Of a stretch of 64,000 nucleotides of DNA, positions 9,091-17,726 are shown one piece after another. The stretch is taken from the NCBI GenBank assembly GCA_963761005.1, contig CAVXFK010000027.1, forward strand, positions 992,001 through 1,056,000. Reading direction: 5' to 3'. The position numbers were made by a program, and so were the translations under genes. The notes under the pieces were generated by a model. It was given only the letters and a program-made list of their open reading frames with translations. It made no database searches and was not told the origin of the DNA. Every line of letters starts with the position of its first letter. Positions within the stretch are counted from its first letter, which is position 1. Source of the stretch: DASWJZ01 sp963761005 (GTDB taxonomy: Bacteria; Pseudomonadota; Alphaproteobacteria; Rhizobiales; Afifellaceae).

Positions 9091-10100
9091 ACACGATCCC
9101 GCCGCGTGAGGGATTTGAATCCGGGCAGGCGGCGCCGGCCGACGGCGATTGGCTCGTGCTTGACGCCACGGCCGAGGTCGCGCGCATTGGCGACGCGATC
9201 CGCGAGCAGGTGCTGAAGCGGCTTCGCCGACGCGGCGTCGTGCTCGGGCTTTCCGGCGGCATCGATTCCAGCGTCTCCGCGGCGCTTGCGGTCGCTGCGG
9301 TCGGCCCGAAGAAGGTTCTCGGCGTATTGATGCCGGAGCGCGATTCCGATCCGGAGAGTCTGCGTCTCGGCCGCCTCGTCGCCGACGCGCTCGGCATCGA
9401 GAGCGTGACGGAGGACATCGCGCCGATCCTCTACGCCGCAGGCTGCTACGAGCGCCGCGATTCCTTCATCCGCCGCCTGGTGCCGGATTTCGGCGCCGGC
9501 TGGGGCTGCAAGGTCGTGCTTTCGAACGGCGTCTACAACATCACGCAGCTCGTCGTGCAGTCGCCGAGCGGCGAGCAGCGCACGATGCGGATGCCGCTCG
9601 ACGTCTATCTTGGCGTCGTCGCCGCCACCAACATGAAGCAGCGGACGCGCAAGCAGATCGAATACTACCACGCCGACCGGCTGAACTACGCCGTGCTCGG
9701 CACGCCGAACCGGCTCGAATACGACCAGGGTTTTTTCGTGAAGAACGGCGACGGCGCCGCCGACATCAAGCCGCTCGCACATCTCTATAAGACGCAGGTC
9801 TATCGGCTCGCCGCGCATCTCGGCCTGCCGGAAGAAATCCGCTCGCGCCCGCCGACGACCGACACCTGGTCGCTCGCGCAGAGCCAGGAGGAGTTCTACT
9901 TCTCCGTCCCCTACGAGCAGATGGATCTCTGCCTCTTCGGACTGGAGAACGGCGTCCCCGCCGAAGCGGTGGCGAAGCGCGCAGGCCTGACGGCGGAACA
10001 AGTCGAGGCGGTCTGGCGCGACATCAAGGCGAAGCGCAGCGCTACGCGCTATTTGCACGAAGCCCCGCTTTTGGTGGAAGAGGCGCTGAAGGCTCCATAG
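9087..10100 (+). CDS. NAD-synthetase-like amide ligase (NadE family, lacks glutaminase domain)
   Basis: This 337-residue protein of the adenine-nucleotide alpha-hydrolase fold carries a PP-loop SGGIDSS at residues 56-62. It also has NadE-like segments GDGAADIKPL, LYKTQVYRLA and the acidic C-terminal part. Where typical NadE has GTGNKSE, this protein reads GTPNRLE. It has no N-terminal nitrilase domain, so any amide formation would use free ammonia or ammonia from the AsnB-type partner. Because it is coupled (ATGA) to the ligase gene of a carrier-protein cluster, a role in amidating a pathway intermediate is as likely as NAD synthesis. This functional idea is inference. Confidence 0.75.
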   Translation: MNTIPPREGFESGQAAPADGDWLVLDATAEVARIGDAIREQVLKRLRRRGVVLGLSGGIDSSVSAALAVAAVGPKKVLGVLMPERDSDPESLRLGRLVADALGIESVTEDIAPILYAAGCYERRDSFIRRLVPDFGAGWGCKVVLSNGVYNITQLVVQSPSGEQRTMRMPLDVYLGVVAATNMKQRTRKQIEYYHADRLNYAVLGTPNRLEYDQGFFVKNGDGAADIKPLAHLYKTQVYRLAAHLGLPEEIRSRPPTTDTWSLAQSQEEFYFSVPYEQMDLCLFGLENGVPAEAVAKRAGLTAEQVEAVWRDIKAKRSATRYLHEAPLLVEEALKAP

Positions 10101-10169
10101 GCCCACGAGGTCTCTCTCTGGCGTCGCCTGGCCCTTGCAGTTGTGCGTCTCGCGTAGTATGTTTTTGCC

Positions 10170-10428
10170 ATAATCCGCTCCTGGCGAAACGCCGTATCCC
10201 GAAGAGTTTGGGAAGGCGAGCGGCCTCACCAGTTTCGCGGATTGGATTTCGATGCGGCAGTCGACCTTCTGGCCGCCCTAAATGTCGCGAAAGCACTAAG
10301 TGATCTGAGTCCGCTCAAGAGCGTGGGCCTTCATAAGCTGAAATGTGAACGCTCGGTGGCGCATCTGCTTCAAGTTCAAGAAGGGCGACGCTTCTGACGT
10401 CGAAGTCGTCGACTATCATAGAGGCTAG
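10170..10428 (+). pseudogene. Decayed HigB/RelE-type toxin
   Basis: The frame from 10170 reads IIRSWRNAV...WEGERPHQF and then LAALNVAKALSDLSPLK and GLHKLK, which matches HigB-type toxins. After this the frame changes, and RWRICFKFKKGD followed by VEVVDYHRG and a stop at 10426-10428 gives the family C-terminus. About 29 bases (around ten codons, normally a GQW...NGR segment) are missing near 10355, which shifts the frame. The initiation codon is ATA where ATG is expected. The toxin is therefore not made in intact form. The antitoxin gene begins three bases after its stop. Confidence 0.8.
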
Positions 10429-10431
10429 ACC

Positions 10432-10719
10432 ATGGCTCCAATCGTGCACCCCGGCCGCCTCCTGAAGCGAGAGCTTGCAGCGCGAAGCCTCAGTGCGAAT
10501 CGACTCGCGCTTGACCTCGGCGTTCCGTCCGGCCGCATCACAGATATCCTGAACGCCAGGCGCTCGATCAGTGCCGACACCGCGGTGCGGCTCGGGCGCT
10601 ATTTCGGGAACAGCGCGCAGTTCTGGCTCGATCTTCAGAGCCAGCATGACATCGCGGTCGTCGAACGTGAGCGCGGAGCGGAGATTGCAGAGCGGGTTAA
10701 GCCCGCGCGCGCTGCCTAG
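10432..10719 (+). CDS. higA: HigA-type antitoxin, XRE-family DNA-binding protein
   Basis: The protein is 95 residues. The start VHPGRLLKREL and the helix-turn-helix followed by ISADTAVRLGRYFG and AQFWLDLQ are typical of HigA (VapI-like) antitoxins. In intact systems it binds and neutralises HigB and represses its own operon. Here the upstream toxin is broken, so it is an orphan antitoxin that could still act as a repressor of its own promoter or buffer a related toxin. Confidence 0.9.
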   Translation: MAPIVHPGRLLKRELAARSLSANRLALDLGVPSGRITDILNARRSISADTAVRLGRYFGNSAQFWLDLQSQHDIAVVERERGAEIAERVKPARAA

Positions 10720-10737
10720 AAGGGGACGCTATCCAAC

Positions 10738-11958
10738 CTAAAGCGCGGTGCCGCCGCGGTTCCAGCCGCGGCCGTGATCGCCGAAGGCCTCCCAGCCGGC
10801 GTCGGTCACCGCCACAGTGTCCTCAAGCTTGATGAAGCCGCGTTGCGGGTGGTGGATCGCCGTCTCGATCGAGATCACCATGCCGGTCTCGAGCGGCTTG
10901 CCGGCGCCTTCGGCCGGGTAGGGGACCGGTGCCTTCGTCGAGAGCCGCGGCGCTTCGTGCGGGATCAGCCCCATTCCGTGCGCGGCGAAATGCACGAGCT
11001 TCGAGTTCGGCGACTTGGCGATCGCCGCCTCGGCTGCCTTGTAGACCTCGCTGCCCATGACGCCGGCCGCGATCGGCGCGCGTGTCGCCTGCTGTATGGC
11101 ATCGACCTCGGCGAGAAGGTCGACGAGCTCCTGCTCGGGCTCGCCGAGCACGGCCATGCGGGCGAGGTCGCCGATATAGCCCCGGTAGTTGCCGCCGGAA
11201 TCGAGCGAAAGCACGTCGCCCTCGCGCCACACCTGATCGGAGGGCGCGCGGTTCAGGCTCGGGCCCGCGGCGATCAGGCAATATTCGAAGTTCAGGCCAC
11301 GCAGCACCTCTTCGCGGCGGAGCGCCTCGGCGATCCCCCGCTTGGTCGAGCCCGGTCCGTGCGCCGCGATGACGGCGAGCATCGAATCGACAACCCCGTC
11401 GGAGGCCTTGCGCAGGAGCTCAAGCTCCGCCTTGCTCTTCACGGCGCGAAGGCGCTCGAGCGGCAGGATCGCGTCGACGATCTCGGCCGAGGGCAGGCTC
11501 TCCTTGAGCACGTTCTCGACGTCGACCGGCAGGAAGGCGCGTTCCACGCCGATCCGAAGCTTTCCGCCGCTGCTCTTGATGTGGGCGGCAGCACGGCGCA
11601 TCGCGTCGCCGCTGCTGCGGCTCGCCGTCTCGATCGTCGGAGACGGGATCGTGCCGTTGTCGCGCTCCCAGCCCTCCATCTCGTGACCGACATAGACGGA
11701 GCGCTCCGGCGCGCCCTTGAAATAGACGAAAAGCGGCAGGTAGCGGCTCAAGCCCTCCGCGTCGTGCGCATCGAAGAAGAAGAAGCGATAGCCGCCGAGC
11801 AGGTACTGGATGTTGTGCTTCGAAGACGCGACCACGACGTCGATCCCGACCTCGTCGAGGAGCTGGTCGAGCCGGTTGGAATCGAAGGCGAGACGCGGCT
11901 TCTTGCCCGAGGCTTCGTCGACCGGCTTTCTCGCAACTGCTGCGCCTTGTGACACCAT
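10738..11958 (-). CDS. M24-family metallopeptidase (Xaa-Pro aminopeptidase / creatinase-like)
   Basis: The 406-residue protein has an N-terminal creatinase-type domain (about 25-165) and a C-terminal pita-bread catalytic domain. The five expected metal ligands can be picked out in order: Asp in SLDSGG, Asp in GYIGDLAR, His in AAHGMGL, Glu in SIETA and Glu in KLEDT. No signal peptide is seen, so it is cytoplasmic. Family members cleave Xaa-Pro bonds or C-N bonds of small molecules such as creatine, or break down osmolytes. Nothing nearby decides the substrate. It converges with the antitoxin gene. Confidence 0.87.
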   Translation of the reverse strand: MVSQGAAVARKPVDEASGKKPRLAFDSNRLDQLLDEVGIDVVVASSKHNIQYLLGGYRFFFFDAHDAEGLSRYLPLFVYFKGAPERSVYVGHEMEGWERDNGTIPSPTIETASRSSGDAMRRAAAHIKSSGGKLRIGVERAFLPVDVENVLKESLPSAEIVDAILPLERLRAVKSKAELELLRKASDGVVDSMLAVIAAHGPGSTKRGIAEALRREEVLRGLNFEYCLIAAGPSLNRAPSDQVWREGDVLSLDSGGNYRGYIGDLARMAVLGEPEQELVDLLAEVDAIQQATRAPIAAGVMGSEVYKAAEAAIAKSPNSKLVHFAAHGMGLIPHEAPRLSTKAPVPYPAEGAGKPLETGMVISIETAIHHPQRGFIKLEDTVAVTDAGWEAFGDHGRGWNRGGTAL

Positions 11959-12070
11959 CGTTAGAACCTCCCAACTTCCTGTTCTCTATGCCGCCGCGGA
12001 GCCGGCCATGGTCAAGCGTGAATAGCACGGTCCGTTAGAGTGACGGACAGCGGCGATTTCGCGCGGGGAC

Positions 12071-12691
12071 TCAGGAGAGCGGCAGCATGACGTGCGCCTT
12101 GTAACCCGGACGCTTGGCCAGACTGTCATACCACTTCGCGACGTTCGCGAACCCGGTTGGTTCGATTCCGAGCGCAAACAGCCGGAAGACCGTGACGCCG
12201 AGCGGGATGTCGCCCATCGTGAAACCGTCTCCCGCCGCGAAGGGCGCCTTCGCCAGGCGCGCCTCGAAAGCCGACAAGAGCCGGGCCGTCTCGCGCTGCG
12301 CACTCTCAATCGCCTCATGGTTGCGCTTTTCGGGCGGTGTGCGGACGAGCCCCATGAAGGCGGCGCGAAACGCGGGCCAGAGGCTGGTCGTCTGCCAATC
12401 CATCCATCTCTCCGCCTCGAAGCGCTCGCGGAGGTCGGTCGGGCAGAGCGTGCCGAGGCTGTGCTTGTTGGCGAGATAACGGACGATGACGTTCGATTCC
12501 CAGAGGATGAAACCGTCGTCATCGATCGTCGGTACGAGCGCATTCGGGTTCATCGCGAGGTATTCGGGGCTCTTGACCACGCCGTGCTCGGCGCCGGCCT
12601 CGATTCGCTCGTAGGGGAGGCCCAGCTCGGCGCAGCACCAGAGCACCTTCTGCACGTTCGTCGAGTTGGTCCGCCCCCAGATCTTCAGCAT
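12071..12691 (-). CDS. Glutathione S-transferase family protein
   Basis: This 206-residue cytosolic protein has an N-terminal thioredoxin-like domain (KIWGRTNSTNVQKVLWC, then the cis-Pro and ESNVI glutathione-binding motif) and an all-helical C-terminal domain. The serine/asparagine-rich RTNSTN loop lies where the activating residue of beta- and theta-like GSTs sits. It probably conjugates or reduces electrophiles with glutathione. It sits upstream of and divergent from an IclR regulator and has no clear operon partner. Confidence 0.9.
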   Translation of the reverse strand: MLKIWGRTNSTNVQKVLWCCAELGLPYERIEAGAEHGVVKSPEYLAMNPNALVPTIDDDGFILWESNVIVRYLANKHSLGTLCPTDLRERFEAERWMDWQTTSLWPAFRAAFMGLVRTPPEKRNHEAIESAQRETARLLSAFEARLAKAPFAAGDGFTMGDIPLGVTVFRLFALGIEPTGFANVAKWYDSLAKRPGYKAHVMLPLS

Positions 12692-12930
12692 CGTCGCCTC
12701 CGGTCCTCGCGGTGCCCGGTCCCAGACCGCCGGGTTTCAGGACAAATACAGGCGGCGACGCGAAAGTGAAGCGGACAAACTCTCCAGTACGTGAACGCGG
12801 CGCTCAAGCTTGAGACCAATAGTCATGTTTTCGGGGGCCATCGTGCTGCCAAGTTTAGCACCCGATTGGGATTGACCCCGATGCAATCACCCTCCTACCG
12901 TCCATAAACCGGACAAATCGACCGCAAATC

Positions 12931-13728
12931 ATGCCCGCGCTTGTTGCCAACAATCCGAACCGCCGAAAGTCCGAGGAGACCGACCTCTCAGCAGTCAAGA
13001 CGCTACGGAAAGCGCTCGCCATCCTTGACGCGTTCGCCGCCGCGGAGCGTCCGCTTACTGTGGCGGAGGTCGCGGTTCGCGCCGGTGTCACGCGGCCGAC
13101 TGCGCACCGCCTGATCCAGACGCTGATCGGCGAGGGCTATCTTGCCCAGGACCCCGGAGACAGCCGCATCACGCCCGGCTACTCCGTTCTGATGCTCGCC
13201 GGAAGCCTGCTCGACACCAGTCAGATCCGGCTGGAATCGATGCCGCATCTCGAGACGCTGGCGCGCACGACCGGCGAGCGGGTGAGCCTCGGCATCCTGC
13301 ATCGCCACCAGATGCTCTACCTCGCCGGCGTGGAGAAGCCGTCGCTGCCTACGATCTTCAGCCGCTTCGGGAAAACGATGCCGGCTTATTCCTCCGGACT
13401 TGGCAAGGCGATTCTCGCATACGTTTCGGAGGCCGAGCTCAGCCGCTACTTCAGGGCCGTACCGCTGGTCAGACAGACGGAGTCCACGATCGTCGACGAA
13501 GCCGCTCTACGGGCCGAGCTCGCGGAAATCAGGCTCCAGGGAGTTGCTCTCGACCGCGGCGAGGGAGCACCGGGAACTTACTGTCTCGCCGCGCCAATCA
13601 TCGTTCACGACGCGCCTGTCGCCGCGATCGCCGTGACCGGGCGCGCGCTCGAGCCGCTCATGCCGTACAAGGATGATGTCAAGCACACCGCCGAGGTGAT
13701 CGGGCACGTGCTTGGACGCGGCGAGTGA
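12931..13728 (+). CDS. IclR-family transcriptional regulator
   Basis: The protein is 265 residues. The winged helix is at about 20-80 (VKTLRKALAILDAFA, then RPTAHRLIQTLIGEGYL). The effector domain follows, with the family segments RVSLGILHRHQMLYL, YSSGLGKAILA and LDRGEGAPGTYCLAAP. IclR proteins respond to small carbon or aromatic metabolites. Immediately downstream are a D-threonine-aldolase-like gene and a RidA gene, so a role in regulating amino-acid catabolism is the simplest inference. A 239-base gap upstream separates it from the GST gene; no clear operator was found there. Confidence 0.92.
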   Translation: MPALVANNPNRRKSEETDLSAVKTLRKALAILDAFAAAERPLTVAEVAVRAGVTRPTAHRLIQTLIGEGYLAQDPGDSRITPGYSVLMLAGSLLDTSQIRLESMPHLETLARTTGERVSLGILHRHQMLYLAGVEKPSLPTIFSRFGKTMPAYSSGLGKAILAYVSEAELSRYFRAVPLVRQTESTIVDEAALRAELAEIRLQGVALDRGEGAPGTYCLAAPIIVHDAPVAAIAVTGRALEPLMPYKDDVKHTAEVIGHVLGRGE

Positions 13729-13766
13729 GCCGCGTGCTCGTGCGGCGCCGGAGGTGAAGCCAGAGC

Positions 13767-14825
13767 ATGCTCGCGAGCGAACTCGACACGCCCGCCGTCA
13801 CCATCCTGCTCGACCAGCTGGAAGCGAACATCGCGCGCATTCAGGAAATGATCGCCGCGCACGGGATCGGTAACCGGCCGCATATCAAGACGCACAAGAT
13901 TCCGGCGATCGGGAAGATGCAGATGGCGGCGGGCGCGATCGGCATCACCTGCCAGAAGCTCGGCGAGGTCGAGGTCTTTGTCGACGCTGGCGTCGCCGAC
14001 GACATCCTGCTCACCTTCGACATCGTCGGTGAGAAGAAGACCGACCGGCTGATGGCGCTGTCGGAGCGGGTGAGGCGGCTCGCCGTCGTCGCCGACAACG
14101 AGGAGGTGGTCCGCGGCCTGTCGGAGGCTGGCACCCGCCATGGCCGCGACGTGCCGATCCTCATCGAATGCGACACCGGGTTTGGGCGGAACGGCGTGCA
14201 GACGCCGGAAGCCGCGCGCGAGCTCGCCCGTTACGCGATGAACATGCCGCGCATCCGCTTCGAAGGATTGATGACGTTTCCGAACAAGGCGCCGGGGACA
14301 GGCGAGTTCCTGTCGCGCGCTCTCGCGCTTTTCGAGGCGGAGGGCATTCCGGTTCCCGTCGTATCGGGCGGCGGCACGCCGGCGCTCCGCACGCTCGGCG
14401 AGTTCCCGATGATGACGGAGCATCGGGCCGGCACATATGTCTACAACGACGTGATGATGGTCTCCTCGGGTGTCGCGACATGGGACGACTGCGCCATGCA
14501 TGTGCGCGCGACGGTCGTGAGCCGGCCGACCGACGACCGCGCCATCATCGACGCGGGCTCGAAGGTGCTGACGCGCGAGCAGTACTACGTGAAGAATTTC
14601 GGGCGCGTCGTCGAATATCCCGACGCGGCCGTCGCCAACCTGTCGGAAGAGCACGGCATCGTCGACCTGTCGCGCTCGAAGGCGAAGCCGAAGGTAGGCG
14701 AGGTGGTGAACGTCATCCCGAACCACTGCTGCGTCGTGTCGAACATGGTCGACGAGGTCTACGGCCTCCGCGACGGCGCGGTCGAGGTCGTGTGGCCGGT
14801 CGCGGCGCGCGGCAAGGTCAGGTGA
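13767..14825 (+). CDS. PLP-dependent D-threonine aldolase / D-serine dehydratase-like protein (alanine racemase fold)
   Basis: This 352-residue protein has an alanine-racemase-type N-terminal barrel and a C-terminal beta domain. The PLP lysine is in RPHIKTHKIP near residue 39. The C-terminal HCCVVSNM matches the His-x-Cys zinc or metal site of D-threonine aldolase and 3-hydroxyaspartate aldolase relatives. It has a good GGAGGTG ribosome-binding site 38 bases after the IclR gene. It probably cleaves or dehydrates a D-hydroxy-amino acid. A RidA gene ends eight bases away on the other strand and could remove the enamine intermediates such enzymes release. Confidence 0.85.
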   Translation: MLASELDTPAVTILLDQLEANIARIQEMIAAHGIGNRPHIKTHKIPAIGKMQMAAGAIGITCQKLGEVEVFVDAGVADDILLTFDIVGEKKTDRLMALSERVRRLAVVADNEEVVRGLSEAGTRHGRDVPILIECDTGFGRNGVQTPEAARELARYAMNMPRIRFEGLMTFPNKAPGTGEFLSRALALFEAEGIPVPVVSGGGTPALRTLGEFPMMTEHRAGTYVYNDVMMVSSGVATWDDCAMHVRATVVSRPTDDRAIIDAGSKVLTREQYYVKNFGRVVEYPDAAVANLSEEHGIVDLSRSKAKPKVGEVVNVIPNHCCVVSNMVDEVYGLRDGAVEVVWPVAARGKVR

Positions 14826-14832
14826 GCGCGCC

Positions 14833-15210
14833 TCACGTCTTCGGCGCGTAGCAGATCACTTCGATCTCGACCTTGCAGTCGATCATCATCTCGGACCTGA
14901 CGCAGGAGCGCGCTGGAAGCGCCTCGCCAAAATACTGCGCGTAGACGCGGTTAAACGCCGCGAAGTCGCGCGTGTCATCGAGCCAGGCCGTCGCTTTCAC
15001 CACATCCTTCAGGCCGAGCCCGAGGGGGGCGAGGATCGTCTTGATGTTCTCGATCGACTGCCTCGTCTGCGCCTCGATGCCGCCGGGAACGACCGCGCCG
15101 TCCGGACCGAACGGAACCTGCCCGGAGACGAACACCAAGTCTCCCGCGCGTACGGCCTTAGAGAAAGGCGGGCCGCCCGCCGCGGGCGGTCCAAAACGCT
15201 CGATGCTCAT
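14833..15210 (-). CDS. RidA-family reactive-intermediate deaminase
   Basis: This 125-residue cytosolic trimer-forming protein has the family landmarks GDLVFVSGQVPF, NIKTILAPLG, and a C-terminal CVRSEMMIDCKVEIEVI containing the conserved substrate-binding arginine. RidA proteins hydrolyse reactive 2-aminoacrylate or other imines made by PLP enzymes. An AGGAGG ribosome-binding site precedes the ATG. It is convergent with the PLP-enzyme gene ending at 14825, which supports a functional link. Confidence 0.92.
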   Translation of the reverse strand: MSIERFGPPAAGGPPFSKAVRAGDLVFVSGQVPFGPDGAVVPGGIEAQTRQSIENIKTILAPLGLGLKDVVKATAWLDDTRDFAAFNRVYAQYFGEALPARSCVRSEMMIDCKVEIEVICYAPKT

Positions 15211-15281
15211 GTGCCCTCCTATCGTGTCGAATCTCGGCAGCCCTCGAATCTCTCTGCACGCCCGGCGTCGCCGGCCGGAGC

Positions 15282-16424
15282 TCAGGCCGCTTCGACCGTG
15301 CTGGCGTCAGCAGATTGGCAGAAGCGCAGAATGACGAACTCGGCCGGGTACACAGGTGCGAAGCCGACGAGAAAGACCACGCGTCCAGAGTCGATATCGG
15401 CCTGGGTCGTCGTTTCGGCGTCGCATTTCACGAAATAAGCCTGCTCGGCCTTCGCCGCGATGAGTGCCCCTCCGACCCAAAGGGAGTGGAGAAATGCGCC
15501 AACGTCCCGCCGGATCGATTTCCACAGCGTCGCGTCGTTCGGCTCGAAGACGGCCCAGCGCGTTCCTTGCTCGATGGACTTTGCGATCAAGGTTGATAGT
15601 CGACGGACCGGCACATATCGCCACTCGCTTTGGCCGTCGGCCAGCGTGCGCGCTCCCCACACGCGGATCCCGTCCGTGAACTCTCGGATGCAGTTAACGC
15701 CGCAGGGGTTCAGCAGCTCCTGGTCCGCGGAGGAAATCGCGCGGGTAAGCGCCAGCGCGCCGACCAATGGCGCATTCGTCGGCGCCTTGTGCACGCCGCG
15801 CGCCGCGTCTGTGCGGCAATAGAGACCCGCAACGTGCCCGGACGGTGGCTGCACAACCCGATCTGGCGTCGCCGCATCGGTGGTCACGATCCATGGCGCA
15901 TAGACCGCCGCGTAGCCACGCTCTGATGTGCGGGGGCGCAACCCGTCGCCGTCGCCGCGGTTGCGCGTCAGACGCTCGATCGGCTCGATGTCGAGCGGCG
16001 CGTCGAGGATGGCGAAACGGTCAGCGCGGCGCTCGCAGTCGCCGATCAGCGCTTCATAACTGGCCGCGTCGGTATAGCCCGGCGCGACCACCAGACCGAT
16101 TTCGTCGATGTCGTCGATCAGGCGCATGTCGTCCGAACCGATACTGCCGGCGCTGCTGCCCAGATTGATGACGAAGCAGCCGCTGCCGCGGTTCTCAAAG
16201 AAGCCTGCAATCGCATTCGACAATGTGCCGCCCGCCCGCCCGAGCTTGCCGAACACGCGGACATATTCGGAGAACGAGGAAACCGCAGTCGGTGTCCGCG
16301 GTGCGGCGTCGGCATTGGGCGCCGCGCCGAAGAACGCGGTTGTCGACATGCTGACCGCCTGGATTGGCCGCGCCCCGGCCGGCGTCTCCTCCACGTACAC
16401 ACCGGGGGTGAGGTAGGAGGGCAT
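15282..16424 (-). CDS. Orphan phage tail-sheath-like protein
   Basis: The 380-residue protein starts with the hallmark TPGVYVEE of contractile tail sheaths. It continues with a variable domain, the subtilisin-like sheath core (ILDAPLD, YAAVYAPW, VAGLYCRTDAARG) and the C-terminal sheath domain (GIRVWGARTL, RRLSTLIAKSIEQG, FAPVYPAEFVILRF). It is complete but short for a sheath. No tail tube, baseplate, ClpV-like ATPase or other phage gene is nearby. It may be a remnant of a contractile injection system, or a stand-alone family member with an unknown role. An AAGAGGA site lies upstream of the ATG. Confidence 0.88.
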   Translation of the reverse strand: MPSYLTPGVYVEETPAGARPIQAVSMSTTAFFGAAPNADAAPRTPTAVSSFSEYVRVFGKLGRAGGTLSNAIAGFFENRGSGCFVINLGSSAGSIGSDDMRLIDDIDEIGLVVAPGYTDAASYEALIGDCERRADRFAILDAPLDIEPIERLTRNRGDGDGLRPRTSERGYAAVYAPWIVTTDAATPDRVVQPPSGHVAGLYCRTDAARGVHKAPTNAPLVGALALTRAISSADQELLNPCGVNCIREFTDGIRVWGARTLADGQSEWRYVPVRRLSTLIAKSIEQGTRWAVFEPNDATLWKSIRRDVGAFLHSLWVGGALIAAKAEQAYFVKCDAETTTQADIDSGRVVFLVGFAPVYPAEFVILRFCQSADASTVEAA

Positions 16425-16439
16425 ACATCAGATCCTCTT

Positions 16440-16739
16440 GCGGGCGTGCCGTGGGCCATCTCGACGCTCAGGCCAGCGCCGACTGGCGAGCGGCCCGGCG
16501 GCGTCCGAAGAATCGTGCGAACCTCTTAAGTTGGCCTAAATATGCCGACGTGGCCGGGTCGACCTCGTCGATCTGCGCCTTGAGCTTGCCCATCTCGGGT
16601 AGGCCCGTTTGAAGAAGCTCAGCTGGCGCTGACGCCGGCGGCAAGCACGGCACGGTGCTCGCGCATCTGCTGCGCCGGATTCCGTCGGCGAGGATATGCG
16701 GCAAGCGACATCCCGTGGCTCAACTCCGCCTGCGCCAGG
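16440..16739 (-). pseudogene. Decayed coding remnant of unknown origin
   Basis: Between the sheath gene and the broken wzz there are short protein-like stretches in different frames on the minus strand. One holds QAELSHGMSLAAYP then a stop near 16625; another reads PEMGKLKAQIDEVDPA and YLGQLKRFARFFGRRR and ends at 16468. They look like pieces of one former gene joined to the wzz remnant. I do not recognise the family. Confidence 0.35.
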
Positions 16740-17677
16740 GAGCTGATCGTCCTTGATCCGTTCGCGGCTCGCTTCTGAAAGCTGGTCGTTCAGCGCCTCA
16801 AGGTTCGCCGTGACCAGGCTCTTGCGCTCGTCGACATTGACGATCTTCTGTTCCTGCGCGTAGCGCGACGAGCTGCGCCTCGGAATCCTCGAGCTTGACC
16901 TTCAGCTCCTTCAGTCGGTCTTCGAGGAAGTTGCGCGCGTAGGATGACGCCGTCGAAGCGGCGCTCGAGCGTCAGCGCGACGAACGAATTTGCCACCGCG
17001 TTGGCGATCCGCTCCGCCCAGGCCGGGTCAGGATGCTCATAGCTGAGCCGCACCACCCGCGATGTTCCGACCGGCTGCGACGGAAAGATGCGCCGAGAAT
17101 CTTGCCCGGCGACCGCACGCTGCAGACTGGCCACTTCGTTCCCGTCGCCGGACGCCGGATGCACGAGAGCCACGAGCGCCTGCACCAGCTTGCGCCACGG
17201 CGAGGTCGTGTTCTTCTGCGTGAACTGCCGCAGGTCCTCGACGCTGAGATCGGAGGCGACGCGCTCCGCCAACGATCGGCTCTTCAGGATTTCGTATTGC
17301 GTGGCGTAGAAGCCGGCGTCGCTGCCAAGATTGGCCTGGATATCTTCGACGTTGACGATCTTTGCCGGCTCACGGTCGATCTGAATTGTCGTGCTCGCCC
17401 GGTAGATCGGGGTGGACAGAAACGTGACGAGAGCCCCGATGCAAAGAAAGACGACGGTGACGCCGAGGACGACCCAGCGGTGGCGGAAGAGAATCCAGAA
17501 GTAGCGCCTGAGATCCTGAACGAAGTTGCCCGCGTCGATCAGCCCGTAGGCGGATTCGTCCGACGGGTAGCCTTGCGCGGGAGGCTGCCAGATTTCGCGC
17601 GGCCCGTTCGCCACGAGCGCCGGCACGCCTGCCGCCGGAGAGCCGTTCAAACCGTTCCGTTGAGGGTAATCGTTCAT
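16740..17677 (-). pseudogene. Exopolysaccharide chain-length determinant (Wzz/GumC-like), frameshifted and truncated
   Basis: From ATG 17677 the frame gives a Wzz N-terminus with a first membrane segment (VVLGVTVVFLCIGALVTFL) and the family motifs PIYRASTTIQIDRE and ATQYEILKSRSLAERV. Homology continues to ALTLERRFD. There an extra base near 16950 moves the coding to a frame reading SSYARNFLEDRLKELK. A second shift near 16860 moves it again to YAQEQKIVNVDERKS. After KDDQL near 16741 the remainder, including the second membrane helix and any tyrosine-kinase domain, is missing. The protein cannot be functional for polymer length control or export. Confidence 0.82.
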
Positions 17678-17726
17678 CAGGCTCGCCTGTGGATCGGACG
17701 CGACGGGTCGAAGTCGGGCTGCCGGG

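Noticed and set aside
15282..16424. Prophage
   Set aside because: Only a sheath gene is present, with no integrase, attachment repeats, capsid or lysis genes around it.
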